The notes: generated by a model not told the origin, from the sequence alone. A DNA stretch of 20,291 nucleotides from GYS-P2D sp964414425 (GCA_964414425.1 CAYPWL010000052.1:1-20291), one strand, 5' to 3'; shown: positions 1 to 8,550, numbered from the stretch's first letter. Program-made: numbers and translations.

Positions 1-126
1 TCATCGTATCCATGCCCATAGTCATCGTATCCATACCCATAGTCATCGTATCCATACCCATAGTCATCGTATCCATGCCCATAGTCATCGTATCCATACC
101 CATAGTCATCGTATCCATGCCTACAT
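1..126. repeat. 21-bp tandem repeat encoding MDTMTMG heptads
   Basis: Five full 21-bp copies (1-105) and a decaying sixth (106-126) read tcatcgtatccatRcccatag on the plus strand. The copies differ only at one synonymous G/A position. On the minus strand each encodes Met-Asp-Thr-Met-Thr-Met-Gly in frame with the surface protein. The array continues past the left edge, so the copy number is unknown. Confidence 0.95.
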
Positions 127-2350
127 CATCACACACATCTCCGACACCATCTCCATTAGTATCAGCCTGATCAGGATTTACAGTAATCGGGCAGTTATCT
201 CTAAAATCAGGGATTCCATCATTGTCAAAATCAAGTGCTGCCTCTCCAACACAATTACAATTAGCATCAATGGCATCGTTGAATGTATCTCCATTGCCAT
301 CATCACAAGCTTGACCTGGTGAACTGGTCACTACTGGATCATTAGGGTCACAATCCACATCATCTGCTACGCCATCACCGTCAGCGTCATTATTATTCGT
401 ATCGTCACACGCATCTCCTAATCCGTCTCCATCTGCGTCGGCCTGATCAGGATTAACCGTAATAGGGCAATTATCTCTAAAATCAGGGATTCCATCATTG
501 TCAAAATCAAGTGCTGCCTCTCCAACACAATTACAATTAGCATCAATGGCATCGTTGAATGTATCTCCATTGCCATCATCACAAGCTTGACCTGGTGAAC
601 TGGTCACTACTGGATCATTAGGGTCACAATCCACATCATCTGCTACGCCATCACCGTCAGCGTCATTATTATTCGTATCGTCACACGCATCTCCTAATCC
701 ATCACCATCGGCATCCGATTGATCTGGGTTAGCTGTAATTGGGCAATTATCTCTAAAGTCAGGAATACCATCATTGTCAAAATCCAATGGCATCTCTCCT
801 ACACAATTACAATTAGCATCTATCACTTCATTAAAAGTATCAGTATTCCCATCATCACAAGCCTGACCTGGGAATGTAGCAATTGATGGATCAGCAGGCG
901 CACAATCTACATCGTCCAGTACACCATCTCCATCCATGTCCATCGTCGTATTAGCCGACGTTCTATTCACTGTTACTCTGTTTACAGAAAGACTAAAGCA
1001 ATCTCCTGTGATGTCATCTATATTCAATCCTGGCGCTAATCCTTGGACGTCTCCGTCAAAAGCTAAATTATAGATAAAGCAAGTACCTGGACCAGCTACG
1101 TCAAAATCCACAACACTTGGCATTGGTGGTAAGCCTAAGATGTTACCAGATTCATCAGTTACAACCCACTGCATATTCGCACCATTAGTATTCGCTAAGG
1201 TGATCGCTCCAGATGGTATATTATCAGCAACGCCATCTCCGACAGAATCAAACGTAAATGGTCCACCAAACAAATCTCCACCATTGGCATTACAGCCATT
1301 AGCACTATTACGGATAACCTCTACTGGATTGACCGAAAGGCTGAAGCAAGCTCCGTCTATATCATCAATGTTTAATCCAGGTGCAAGACCAGTCACTTCG
1401 CCGTCAAATGCTAAACTCCAAATTAGGCACGTACCTGGGCCTGGATCGTCAAAGTTCACTGCGCTTGGCATAGGTGGCAAGCCCAAAATATAACCTTCAT
1501 CGTCAGTAACGATCCATCGCATGTTCTCTCCTTGGTTGTCAGTGCGAGTGATCGCTCCTGCTGGAATATTATCCGCAACCCCATCTCCAACCGAATCAAA
1601 AACAAATGGACCACCTGCTAAGACACCACCATTAGCTGTACAATCAACTGGTACATCATCACAAACGGCAGTCACGCTTATATTTTCTAAATCCCAAATG
1701 TGTTGCGAAGCAGTTAATCCCGCTGGGCAATATGCAGCTATTTCAAAATCGAATACCGTTTCTTCAGTTACAGTGAAAGCCGCATTTTGACTAAAATCGA
1801 ATGAACGCTCCGTCCATGCGTCGATTGTTGGTATTCCACTGTTTTGAAAAACAACCAATCCATTGACCAATACCCTCACAGCCATCAACGTCGGTGGATT
1901 ATTGGGTCCTGTTGTTCCGCTAACCCACTCGAATGTAGTTGGAGCGAGATCGAAAAAATTCAAATTTGATAAGGTAACCGGCTGATTACTTTGAGGTGAT
2001 ACTGTAATGCCAAATCGCACGGCAGAATCATTGCCAGGATTAAATGAACATGACGACTCGTCATAATCAACACAGATAGCTTCTGTTCCATCAAAACTCG
2101 GTGTACATGAGTGTCTATTAGTTCCTGGTCTTACTCGGAAGAGATTGCCACCTACGACACTCAAGTTAATCTGATCCGTGTTTTGGACATTAGCGGTAAA
2201 TTCAGAATAATCTGTCAAACTGCCGTCGCTGAAAAACGCAGTACATTCATTTAAATCGAATTGTAGCGTAGCTGGATCGCCAGACCATCCTACACTCTGA
2301 CTTAACATAAGAATAAGGAGGATACTCCATTTAGTAAATTTAGTCATCAT
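1..2350 (-). CDS. Large secreted repeat protein with thrombospondin type-3-like modules (3' end beyond window)
   Basis: This reading frame starts at ATG 2350 and stays open for 783 codons to the left edge, so the C-terminus is missing. Residues 1 to about 22 form a signal peptide (K-rich start, then ILLILML). Residues 237-352 and 353 to about 468 are two homologous 116-residue units, each with GGPF.FDSVGDGVADNIP, GLPPMPS and GLAPGLNIDDI and each opened by a Cys. About residues 468-741 hold three 92-residue modules containing DxDGDGVxDDxD loops, a CDDGN...CNCVGE motif and DFDNDGIPDFRDNCP, the calcium-binding style of thrombospondin type-3 repeats. From about residue 742 the chain becomes a MDTMTMG heptad repeat. 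I infer a calcium-stabilised surface or secreted protein, possibly exported by the type IX system, but any C-terminal sorting domain would lie outside the window. A second ATG directly follows the first; I chose the first. No enzyme domain is visible. Confidence 0.88.
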   Translation of the reverse strand, partial: MMTKFTKWSILLILMLSQSVGWSGDPATLQFDLNECTAFFSDGSLTDYSEFTANVQNTDQINLSVVGGNLFRVRPGTNRHSCTPSFDGTEAICVDYDESSCSFNPGNDSAVRFGITVSPQSNQPVTLSNLNFFDLAPTTFEWVSGTTGPNNPPTLMAVRVLVNGLVVFQNSGIPTIDAWTERSFDFSQNAAFTVTEETVFDFEIAAYCPAGLTASQHIWDLENISVTAVCDDVPVDCTANGGVLAGGPFVFDSVGDGVADNIPAGAITRTDNQGENMRWIVTDDEGYILGLPPMPSAVNFDDPGPGTCLIWSLAFDGEVTGLAPGLNIDDIDGACFSLSVNPVEVIRNSANGCNANGGDLFGGPFTFDSVGDGVADNIPSGAITLANTNGANMQWVVTDESGNILGLPPMPSVVDFDVAGPGTCFIYNLAFDGDVQGLAPGLNIDDITGDCFSLSVNRVTVNRTSANTTMDMDGDGVLDDVDCAPADPSIATFPGQACDDGNTDTFNEVIDANCNCVGEMPLDFDNDGIPDFRDNCPITANPDQSDADGDGLGDACDDTNNNDADGDGVADDVDCDPNDPVVTSSPGQACDDGNGDTFNDAIDANCNCVGEAALDFDNDGIPDFRDNCPITVNPDQADADGDGLGDACDDTNNNDADGDGVADDVDCDPNDPVVTSSPGQACDDGNGDTFNDAIDANCNCVGEAALDFDNDGIPDFRDNCPITVNPDQADTNGDGVGDVCDDVGMDTMTMGMDTMTMGMDTMTMGMDTMTMGMDTMTMGMDTM
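195..700. repeat. 276-bp period direct repeat with a perfect 230-bp duplicated block
   Basis: By eye, bases 195-424 and 471-700 are identical over 230 bp, at a spacing of 276 bp (92 codons). A third, diverged unit begins at 747 with the same period. The repeats are thrombospondin-like modules within the surface protein. Base-level identity, including synonymous positions, means a recent duplication or gene conversion rather than protein-level selection alone. Confidence 0.93.
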
Positions 2351-2462
2351 AGTTCACTGTAGTTTTGGATAAAAATTTCGTTTTCTCTAAGGATGTTAAA
2401 TCTAATTAGTTCAGATCAGAAAACCTCTAAAGCTTTAGTCCGCACAAGGACATCGTAATCAT

Positions 2463-2496
2463 CAAAAATAAAATTTCAGATGAGAATTACGTTCAA
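2463..2496 (-). promoter_or_regulatory. Candidate Bacteroidota promoter of the surface-protein gene
   Basis: On the minus strand TATTTTTG (2470-2463) matches the Bacteroidota -7 box TAnnTTTG exactly, and a TTG triplet (2496-2494) lies 23 bases upstream, slightly farther than the usual 19-21. It would give an untranslated leader of about 100 bases before ATG 2350. This rests on motif matching alone. Confidence 0.45.
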
Positions 2497-2507
2497 TCTC
2501 AGGTATT

Positions 2508-2523
2508 ATATATTGCAATATAT
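2508..2523. promoter_or_regulatory. Perfect 16-bp palindrome, possible operator
   Basis: ATATATTGCAATATAT is a perfect inverted repeat just upstream of the TTG element of the candidate promoter, about where an activator would bind. It sits in AT-rich DNA, where such palindromes also arise by chance. Confidence 0.3.
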
Positions 2524-2800
2524 CATATTATAATCATATATATGTGTAAATGACTCATTTTAAATAGTAAAAAGGCCGAAAAAGTATCAGTCAACTTTCA
2601 ATATCTCTATATTGACTTATTTAATATCAGTACGTATGCTTCTTTCTGTAGTTAACTTACAATGAGTTTTACGGCTTCCGATCCATTAATCATTGATAAT
2701 CCTAATCTCGTAAATAACATGCTCTTTGATCATGAAATTCATGAAAAATGCTGAAAATATGACCGCCAGCATATAATCCGAAATCTGCGATGAAAACAAA

Positions 2801-2832
2801 AAAAGTCGTAACCTGCTCAGGCTACGACTTTT
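2801..2832 (-). terminator. Rho-independent terminator of the sigma/anti-sigma operon
   Basis: AAAAGTCGTA (2801-2810) pairs with TACGACTTTT (2823-2832), and CCTG/CAGG extend the stem after one mismatch. Read on the minus strand the hairpin is followed by a run of T (TTTTTTTGTTTT). It lies about 42 bases past the stop codon of the gene at 2875-4467. Confidence 0.85.
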
Positions 2833-2874
2833 CAAAAAGCTCTTATTGCAAGAACCAAAATCTCAACTCATTAT

Positions 2875-4467
2875 TTAAAACCTTACTGCAAATCCTGTAT
2901 TCAGATTATAGAGATTGTAGAATGAACGAGTCTGAATGATTTCGTTGTCTTTGATGCTTGTAAGTGACCTTCTGTAAGATGGACTTACGAATAGACTGAA
3001 ACGATCAGACAGTGACCATTCTGCTCTAATGTTTAACCCAATATTCGCCCCGATTCTATTTATACCATTATGATTTACCCAATCAGCTTGCTTTTGGTAA
3101 ACTAATGCATCTTCAAACTTGACCTCTAAATTCAAGTTCTCTTGAATACGTGAGATATAATCAAAGCCTATACTTAGTTCAGTTGATAGCGCAAACTTAT
3201 TAGAACGCACTAAGCTTCGTCCTATTCCGACATTAGCCGTTATAATTGAGATGTCTTGGTTTACCTCCATGCTGTGATCAAAAAGATCTCCATTTTCAAT
3301 CGCAACATCTTCAATAACAAACTCTGCATTATCAATAAAACCCGTTGTTGGACTAACGAAACCTACATCTGTATTAAACACTCGTCTGCCAGCATTGACT
3401 GAAGCGAAGCTCGAATTGAATGTTGAACTACTCTTAGTCCAAGATTGCATATTGATCCTATTAAATGAAAGCCCTCCAACAAGCGTCCACTTTGAATTCA
3501 AATCTGTTCTGAAACCTGCCCCGAATGACCATCCTCCCTGCAACTCCTGATTTCCACCTAACTCCATGAGATGGCGGAAATCATCAGCGTTGTGGCTAAT
3601 AGAAGAATAATTTCTTCCTCCATAGATCGATATTGATTTTGATCTGATGAATTTCTCTCCGTTATCGACAACTATTACAGCCTGCTCTAACACAGGAGCC
3701 TGTATATCGACTCGTTGTAATGCAGCTATGCTAAGTATAGGAAGAACTGATATGTCGTCATATACAGACTCAGTGGTATTAGCGTTACTCACTGCAAGTC
3801 CTCCTGCATTAGATGATTTCAGTGGACCCACATAATCAGATGTAATATTACCCTTCCCTATATTATTGCCGATGCTATTACTAACAATATCTTTGCTGCC
3901 ATTTGGGCTTGTCTTATCTGAATTTAAAGTACCCTGGAGGCTGCTATTATTGAAAGCATCGAAAGTAGTGGTTGGTGTCGTACTATTTTGCTGCGTATTA
4001 AGCCCTGTACTGACTATGGCTGGTTGACTTGCATCTACGATTTCCTTCTGTTGAATTTGTTCTACCTGGCTTTTACTCACTTCAGTAGTAGTTGCCTTAG
4101 CCTTTATAAATGCTTCTTCTGGCAGGGTGGTTACTCTATCGTCTTGCGTATCCGATACGTCAGATGACACTACATCTGCCGTTGGTGCCTTTTTGTCTAT
4201 GTCGATCACCTTAGACACTATTGGCTGAATATCACTGAAATTTTCGGAGTCACTCCACCAAAACATCGCTCCCGCTGCGATCAGTGCCAAGAACACTCCT
4301 GAGGCAACAAGCCTCCATATAAATGGCTTCTTGTTGTCTTCATCTTCTTTGTACGAAGCTAAAGCCTGCTCAAAGATGGCGTCACTCGGGTTAAGCCAAT
4401 CCGCATCATCCAAGGATGGTTCCTTGAATTGATTACGAAATAACCGTTCTATGTTATCATTCTTCAT
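2875..4467 (-). CDS. Anti-sigma-like membrane protein with C-terminal outer-membrane-barrel-type domain
   Basis: The 530-residue protein has a short charged N-terminal part (1-48, probably cytoplasmic), a single membrane helix at about 50-71 (WRLVASGVFLALIAAGAMFWW), a long low-complexity Ser/Thr/Asn/Asp-rich linker (about 72-255), and a C-terminal region from about residue 265. That region alternates aromatic and polar residues and ends in AVRF, like the barrel domains of Bacteroidota PorT/OmpA_beta-barrel proteins. Its ATG lies 9 bases after the stop of the ECF sigma gene, so the two are almost certainly cotranscribed and probably translationally coupled. In this phylum such pairs are typically a sigma factor and its membrane anti-sigma partner. 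The anti-sigma role is inferred from context; no RsiW zinc motif (HxxxCxxC) is visible in the N-terminal part. Confidence 0.8.
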   Translation of the reverse strand: MKNDNIERLFRNQFKEPSLDDADWLNPSDAIFEQALASYKEDEDNKKPFIWRLVASGVFLALIAAGAMFWWSDSENFSDIQPIVSKVIDIDKKAPTADVVSSDVSDTQDDRVTTLPEEAFIKAKATTTEVSKSQVEQIQQKEIVDASQPAIVSTGLNTQQNSTTPTTTFDAFNNSSLQGTLNSDKTSPNGSKDIVSNSIGNNIGKGNITSDYVGPLKSSNAGGLAVSNANTTESVYDDISVLPILSIAALQRVDIQAPVLEQAVIVVDNGEKFIRSKSISIYGGRNYSSISHNADDFRHLMELGGNQELQGGWSFGAGFRTDLNSKWTLVGGLSFNRINMQSWTKSSSTFNSSFASVNAGRRVFNTDVGFVSPTTGFIDNAEFVIEDVAIENGDLFDHSMEVNQDISIITANVGIGRSLVRSNKFALSTELSIGFDYISRIQENLNLEVKFEDALVYQKQADWVNHNGINRIGANIGLNIRAEWSLSDRFSLFVSPSYRRSLTSIKDNEIIQTRSFYNLYNLNTGFAVRF

Positions 4468-4476
4468 GGGTCAATC

Positions 4477-5037
4477 TTAAAAAACATGTTCGATCTCAGA
4501 CTTTAAGATCTTCTTAGCTTTAAACAATTGTGATTTAGAAGTCCCTACAGAGATATTAAGCAATTCTGCGATCTCTTTATGACTGTATCCTTCGATTACG
4601 TAAAGATTAAAAACAGACCGATATCCGGCAGGTAGCTTTTGTACCATTAAGACTAACTCCTCCATTGACATTCTATCAATAGGTGTCTCACTGTTGTCCA
4701 TAGAATCTGTACGATCTGTCAACTCGTCAAAAGCAAAAGCACTTTTGTTCTTTCTGATGAGTAAGAGGTTTTCATTGACCACTACTTTAGAGGACCATGC
4801 TTTAAAGCTTCCCTTAGTCTCATCAAATTGATGATAACTCTTGAAAATCTTGATCATACCATTTTGTAGTGCATCGTCAGCATTCTGACTATTGCGCTGA
4901 TATCGTAGACATATGAGATACCAATGCTTCCGATAGGTCTGATAATGATCTTTAAAAATTTGCTCTCTATTCTTCAAAAGTTCCGATTTCTGTGTCGGTT
5001 CTACTAAACTATCCCCCCTAATATTCAACCATCTCAA
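4477..5037 (-). CDS. ECF-family RNA polymerase sigma factor
   Basis: A 186-residue sigma-70 family protein of the extracytoplasmic-function class. Region 2 spans about residues 28-95, with YLICLRYQRNSQNADDALQ for core binding and -10 recognition. Region 4 spans about 130-182, with LPAGYRSVFNLYVIEGYSHKEIAELL followed by the recognition helix NISVGTSKSQLFKAKK. It lacks regions 1 and 3, as ECF sigmas do. Met1 is the only upstream ATG before region 2, although the first 20 residues look unstructured and a downstream non-ATG start is possible. It is first in an operon with the anti-sigma/barrel gene, and probably directs RNA polymerase to envelope-related promoters under that protein's control. 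The regulon cannot be read from the sequence. Confidence 0.93.
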   Translation of the reverse strand: MRWLNIRGDSLVEPTQKSELLKNREQIFKDHYQTYRKHWYLICLRYQRNSQNADDALQNGMIKIFKSYHQFDETKGSFKAWSSKVVVNENLLLIRKNKSAFAFDELTDRTDSMDNSETPIDRMSMEELVLMVQKLPAGYRSVFNLYVIEGYSHKEIAELLNISVGTSKSQLFKAKKILKSEIEHVF

Positions 5038-5226
5038 TAACGGTTGCCTGAGAATAATTTAAAAATGTAAATACAGACAATTAATAATAGAAAAATGTAA
5101 CATGAACGGATAGGCATTGTTCCCGAACTTAATGGAATTGTATTGGTCTAAATAGTATGCTCCTATCTGAAGATAACCATGAATGGTGTACGAGAGCTGA
5201 GAAGAAGGGTCAGATGCTATAAATGA

Positions 5227-5273
5227 AAATCTATCTGAAGGAACACTTTTACGATGCTCCTTCAAATAGATTT
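5227..5273 (-). terminator. Hairpin downstream of katG, probable terminator
   Basis: Bases 5227-5242 (aaatctatctgaagga) pair with 5258-5273 (tccttcaaatagattt) over 16 positions with one G-T wobble and a 15-base loop. It begins 24 bases beyond the katG stop codon. The T tract on the minus strand is weak (ATTTTCATTT), so efficiency is uncertain. Confidence 0.6.
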
Positions 5274-5296
5274 AGTCTCAATTCTGCTATATATAA

Positions 5297-7507
5297 CTAT
5301 GCGATGTCAAATCTGTCCAAGTTCATAACCTTAGTCCAGGCTGCGACAAAATCAGAAACGAATTTTGCTTGAGCATCAGCGCTTGCATATACCTCAGCGA
5401 TCGCTCTTAATTCAGAGTTAGATCCGAATATTAAATCAACTCTACTTCCAGTCCATTTGAATTGGTCTGTTCTGCGATCTTTACCTACAAACACTTCATC
5501 TGACCCATCCTTAGCACTCCATTTAGTATTAAGATCGAGTACGTTGACGAAGAAGTCATTAGTTAGCTGTCCAGCATTGTCTGTAAACACACCCTTGTGT
5601 GACTGGTCATAATTAGCTCCGAGTACTCTGAGTCCACCTACTAACACAGTCATCTCTGGTATTGTAAGCGTCAAAAGCTGTGCTTTATCAATTAGGAGTT
5701 CTTCTGCCTTAGCCTTAGATGTTCCCTTGTCATAGTTTCTGAATCCGTCTGCTACAGGCTCCAATGCCTCAAAAGATTCGGCATCAGTATCTGCGGTCGT
5801 TGCATCTACACGGCCAGGCGTAAATGGGACGGAGTTATTATGCCCTGCATCTTTAGCAGCTTGCTCTACTGCAGCGCATCCACCCAGTACGATCAAGTCA
5901 GCAATCGATACTTTTTTATTACCGCTCTGAGCATTGAAGTCAGCTTGAACTTTTTCTATGGCAGATAAAGCCTCACTTAATTGTGCTGGATTATTGACGT
6001 CCCAATCTTTTTGTGGAGCTAATCTGATGCGCGCGCCATTGGCTCCACCACGATTATCAGATCCTCTGAATGTAGAAGCGCTTGCCCATGCTGTAACTAT
6101 AAGTTGGCTTACCGATAGTCCGGCGTTTAGTAGCTTTCCTTTTAGTGATGCGATATCTCGATCATCTATCTGCCCATAGTCCGCTTTGGGCAATGGATCT
6201 TGCCAGATTAGATTTTCATTTGGCACTTCTGGACCTCTATATCTTACTTTAGGTCCCATATCTCTATGAGTTAATTTGAACCATGCTCGAGCATAAGCGT
6301 CAGCAAACTCATCTGGGTTTTCTAAGAAGTGCTTAGAAATCTTATCATAAGCTGGATCAAATCTTAGCGAGAGGTCTGTAGTCAACATGAATGGAGCATG
6401 CTTCTTACCAGCATCGTGAGCATCAGGAATTGTGTTCGCTCCTGCTCCTCCTGATGGTTTCCATTGCCATGCGCCACCCGGGCCTTTGTGAACCTCCCAT
6501 TCGTATCCGTATAAATTTTCTAAGTACTTATTACTCCACTGAGTCGGTGTATCGGTCCAAGCACCCTCGATACCGCTTGTGATCGTATCTGAGCCACTAC
6601 CTGTACCAAAGTTATTCTTCCAGCCCATACTCATCATCTCTATAGATGCACCTGCTGGCTCAGACTCTAAATATTCTGAATCCGGTGCTGCACCGTGTGT
6701 CTTACCAAATGTGTGACCACCAGCAATAAGCGCAACAGTCTCGTAGTCATTCATCGCCATACGCCCGAAGGTTTCGCGTATATCATGTGCTGCCAGTAGT
6801 GGATCAGGATTGGCGTTAGGTCCCTCGGGATTGACATATATCAAGCCCATATGAGCAGCACCTACCGTTCGCTCAAGTGAGCCGTCCGCATAACGCTCAT
6901 CATTGCCAAGCCATTCCTTCTCTGATCCCCAGTAAATATCCTCTTCTGGTTGCCAGATATCTGCTCTACCACCAGCAAAGCCAAACATCTTTAATCCCAT
7001 GGATTCGTGAGCAACGTGACCAGCTAAGATCAATAAGTCTGCCCAAGAGATCTTCTTGCCATACTTCTGCTTTATAGGCCAAAGCAGTAATCTGGCCTTA
7101 TCAAGATTGGTATTATCGGGCCAACTATTCAATGGTGCAAATCGCTGAGCACCAGTTCCTCCACCACCTCGTCCATCGGAGATCCTGTAGGTACCTGCAG
7201 CGTGCCATGCCATACGGATGAAGAAAGGACCATAATGTCCATAATCCGCTGGCCACCAATCTTGGCTGTCAGTCATTAAATCTGTCAAATCTTTCTTAAG
7301 TCCGTCGTAGTCTAAAGAATCAAACTCCTCGGCATAGTCAAACTCTGTGTCCATAGGATCAGCCAGATTACTATGCTGTCTAAGAATATTTAAGTTTAGG
7401 GCATTTGGCCACCAGTCTCGATTCGTTGTTCCTGATCCAGCAGCAGCCTTAACTTGGCCACTCAAGAATGGACACATCGCACTGTCTCCGCCATCATGAT
7501 TATGCAT
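5297..7507 (-). CDS. katG: Catalase-peroxidase
   Basis: A 736-residue bifunctional haem enzyme that disproportionates hydrogen peroxide and oxidises small donors, normally a cytoplasmic homodimer. Length and motifs match full-length KatG. The distal pocket is R98-W101-H102 in RMAWHAAGTYRI, and the proximal haem ligand is H265 in GGHTFGKTHGA. The residues that form the Met-Tyr-Trp cofactor needed for catalase activity are all present (W101, Y224 in GLIYVNPEGP, M250 in RETFGRMAMND). The second, haem-free duplicated domain occupies about residues 430-736. It starts at ATG 7507, with MHNHDGGDSAMCPF at the N-terminus as is common in this family. It appears to be a single-gene unit with its own hairpin downstream. 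Confidence 0.98.
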   Translation of the reverse strand: MHNHDGGDSAMCPFLSGQVKAAAGSGTTNRDWWPNALNLNILRQHSNLADPMDTEFDYAEEFDSLDYDGLKKDLTDLMTDSQDWWPADYGHYGPFFIRMAWHAAGTYRISDGRGGGGTGAQRFAPLNSWPDNTNLDKARLLLWPIKQKYGKKISWADLLILAGHVAHESMGLKMFGFAGGRADIWQPEEDIYWGSEKEWLGNDERYADGSLERTVGAAHMGLIYVNPEGPNANPDPLLAAHDIRETFGRMAMNDYETVALIAGGHTFGKTHGAAPDSEYLESEPAGASIEMMSMGWKNNFGTGSGSDTITSGIEGAWTDTPTQWSNKYLENLYGYEWEVHKGPGGAWQWKPSGGAGANTIPDAHDAGKKHAPFMLTTDLSLRFDPAYDKISKHFLENPDEFADAYARAWFKLTHRDMGPKVRYRGPEVPNENLIWQDPLPKADYGQIDDRDIASLKGKLLNAGLSVSQLIVTAWASASTFRGSDNRGGANGARIRLAPQKDWDVNNPAQLSEALSAIEKVQADFNAQSGNKKVSIADLIVLGGCAAVEQAAKDAGHNNSVPFTPGRVDATTADTDAESFEALEPVADGFRNYDKGTSKAKAEELLIDKAQLLTLTIPEMTVLVGGLRVLGANYDQSHKGVFTDNAGQLTNDFFVNVLDLNTKWSAKDGSDEVFVGKDRRTDQFKWTGSRVDLIFGSNSELRAIAEVYASADAQAKFVSDFVAAWTKVMNLDRFDIA

Positions 7508-7561
7508 AAGATTCTATTTTTATTTTAAGCAAAGGAAAAGAAATATATTGATAATTATATC

Positions 7562-7576
7562 TTATAATATTTATCT
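7562..7576. promoter_or_regulatory. Weak PerR/Fur-like box upstream of katG
   Basis: The 15-mer ttataatatttatct matches the PerR-type 7-1-7 pattern TTATAATnATTATAA at 11 of 14 informative positions and lies about 55 bases upstream of the katG start. The surrounding DNA is very AT-rich, which lowers the significance. In Bacteroidota katG can instead be under OxyR. Confidence 0.22.
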
Positions 7577-7707
7577 GATCATAAGGTATTCTTATAATTA
7601 AAGAGTAGTAAGCCTACAGCATTTTCAGACTATCATATCTAACATTGAAGACAAATAAATTCTAAGAATGTTTATGGAATCATAGAGATACTCTTACTGA
7701 TTGCATC

Positions 7708-8448
7708 TCAGCTCAATAACCGAATTGCCACGATAACTATTAATGCTGCCGTCACTCGTTTGATCATGATTGGGCTGAGCCTATTCAAGGTGAGTCTGAT
7801 ACCGAGCTGTCCGCCCAAAATCACCGCAGCCAGCAGCATCATGACTGTAGTGATACTCAGACTCCATCCATAAGTATAGATCTGTCCTGTGAGCCCAGCC
7901 AAAGAATTGGCAAGGATGAAGAATGCAGTGGTTGCAGCAATAGCCTTAGCAGGACCCCACCCCGTCAGATACAATAGCGGAGATAAAAAGATCCCACCTC
8001 CGATACCAACCAGGCCAGAAAGGAAGCCGATGCATCCTCCCATAATCCCTGTAGTTAGATAGGACTGTCTCATCTCTACAGACTCATCCCGTGCAAACTT
8101 CGGAATCAACATTAGCAGGGCGGCTATTATCAAAGTGATACCAAGTATGACAAAAAATAAATCCTCTTCGATCCGCAGCGTTCCTGCGATATATGCACAG
8201 GGAATACTGAAGAACACCAGCGGTAACACCCGCCTAATATCCAGTAGATTATTGCGCCAAGTCAGATAAACGCTGCCAGCTACTACAGCGATATTACATA
8301 GTAATGCAAGCATCCTAATCTCAACAAATGGAATCGCAGTAAGCGCCAGAATAGCTAAATAACTCGAGCCACCACCGAATCCTGCCGAACTGTAAACAAG
8401 CGCTACGAGAAAAAAGTAAATCGCCAATTGCCACAATTCTATTTCCAT
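7708..8448 (-). CDS. TauE/SafE (DUF81) family membrane permease
   Basis: A 246-residue, very hydrophobic inner-membrane protein with about eight predicted helices arranged as two related halves. Each half carries the family glycine motif, SSAGFGGGSSY near residues 20-30 and GLVGIGGGIFLSPLLY near 146-160. Members of this family export sulfite, sulfoacetate or other organosulfur anions, or act as uncharacterised anion permeases. The substrate here cannot be assigned. The gene stands alone between katG and the beta-propeller gene, with no sulfur-metabolism neighbours in view. The start at ATG 8448 gives a normal family N-terminus. Confidence 0.92.
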   Translation of the reverse strand: MEIELWQLAIYFFLVALVYSSAGFGGGSSYLAILALTAIPFVEIRMLALLCNIAVVAGSVYLTWRNNLLDIRRVLPLVFFSIPCAYIAGTLRIEEDLFFVILGITLIIAALLMLIPKFARDESVEMRQSYLTTGIMGGCIGFLSGLVGIGGGIFLSPLLYLTGWGPAKAIAATTAFFILANSLAGLTGQIYTYGWSLSITTVMMLLAAVILGGQLGIRLTLNRLSPIMIKRVTAALIVIVAIRLLS

Positions 8449-8497
8449 TCAGTACATCGAGAGTAAGGTGGTAAGATATAACACAGAATCAAATAAA

Positions 8498-8525
8498 GGC
8501 AGTCAAAACAATTGTTCTAACTGCC
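8498..8525 (-). terminator. Terminator of the beta-propeller gene
   Basis: GGCAGT (8498-8503) pairs with ACTGCC (8520-8525), with AACAATTGTT, itself palindromic, in the loop. On the minus strand it is followed by TTTATTTG. It lies about 25 bases past the stop codon of the gene ending at 8551. Confidence 0.65.
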
Positions 8526-8550
8526 TCTGAAGTATGTATAACCGCCACAC

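Larger units (their letters stand above)
2351..2800. other. Intergenic region upstream of the repeat protein gene
   Basis: About 450 bases, AT-rich, between the start of the surface-protein gene and the terminator of the sigma/anti-sigma operon. It holds a candidate promoter and a palindrome (listed separately). I see no convincing reading frame in the remainder (about 2530-2800) on either strand and no tRNA-like fold. Confidence 0.6.

Noticed and set aside
195..950. Possible CRISPR-like array from the regular 276-bp repeats
   Set aside because: The repeats are far too long, contiguous and in frame with a coding sequence; no 24-47 bp repeat with unique spacers is present.
1140..1790. Two plus-strand frames of 117 and 89 codons
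   Set aside because: They lie antisense inside the well-supported repeat-protein gene, and their similar Pro/Ser-rich texts simply mirror its two 116-residue repeats.
5059..5265. 68-codon minus-strand frame between katG and the sigma gene
   Set aside because: It begins inside the terminator-like hairpin of katG, has no recognisable motif, and fills the promoter region expected for the sigma operon.
5958..7077. Three plus-strand frames inside katG
   Set aside because: All are antisense shadows of a gene with complete catalytic motifs.
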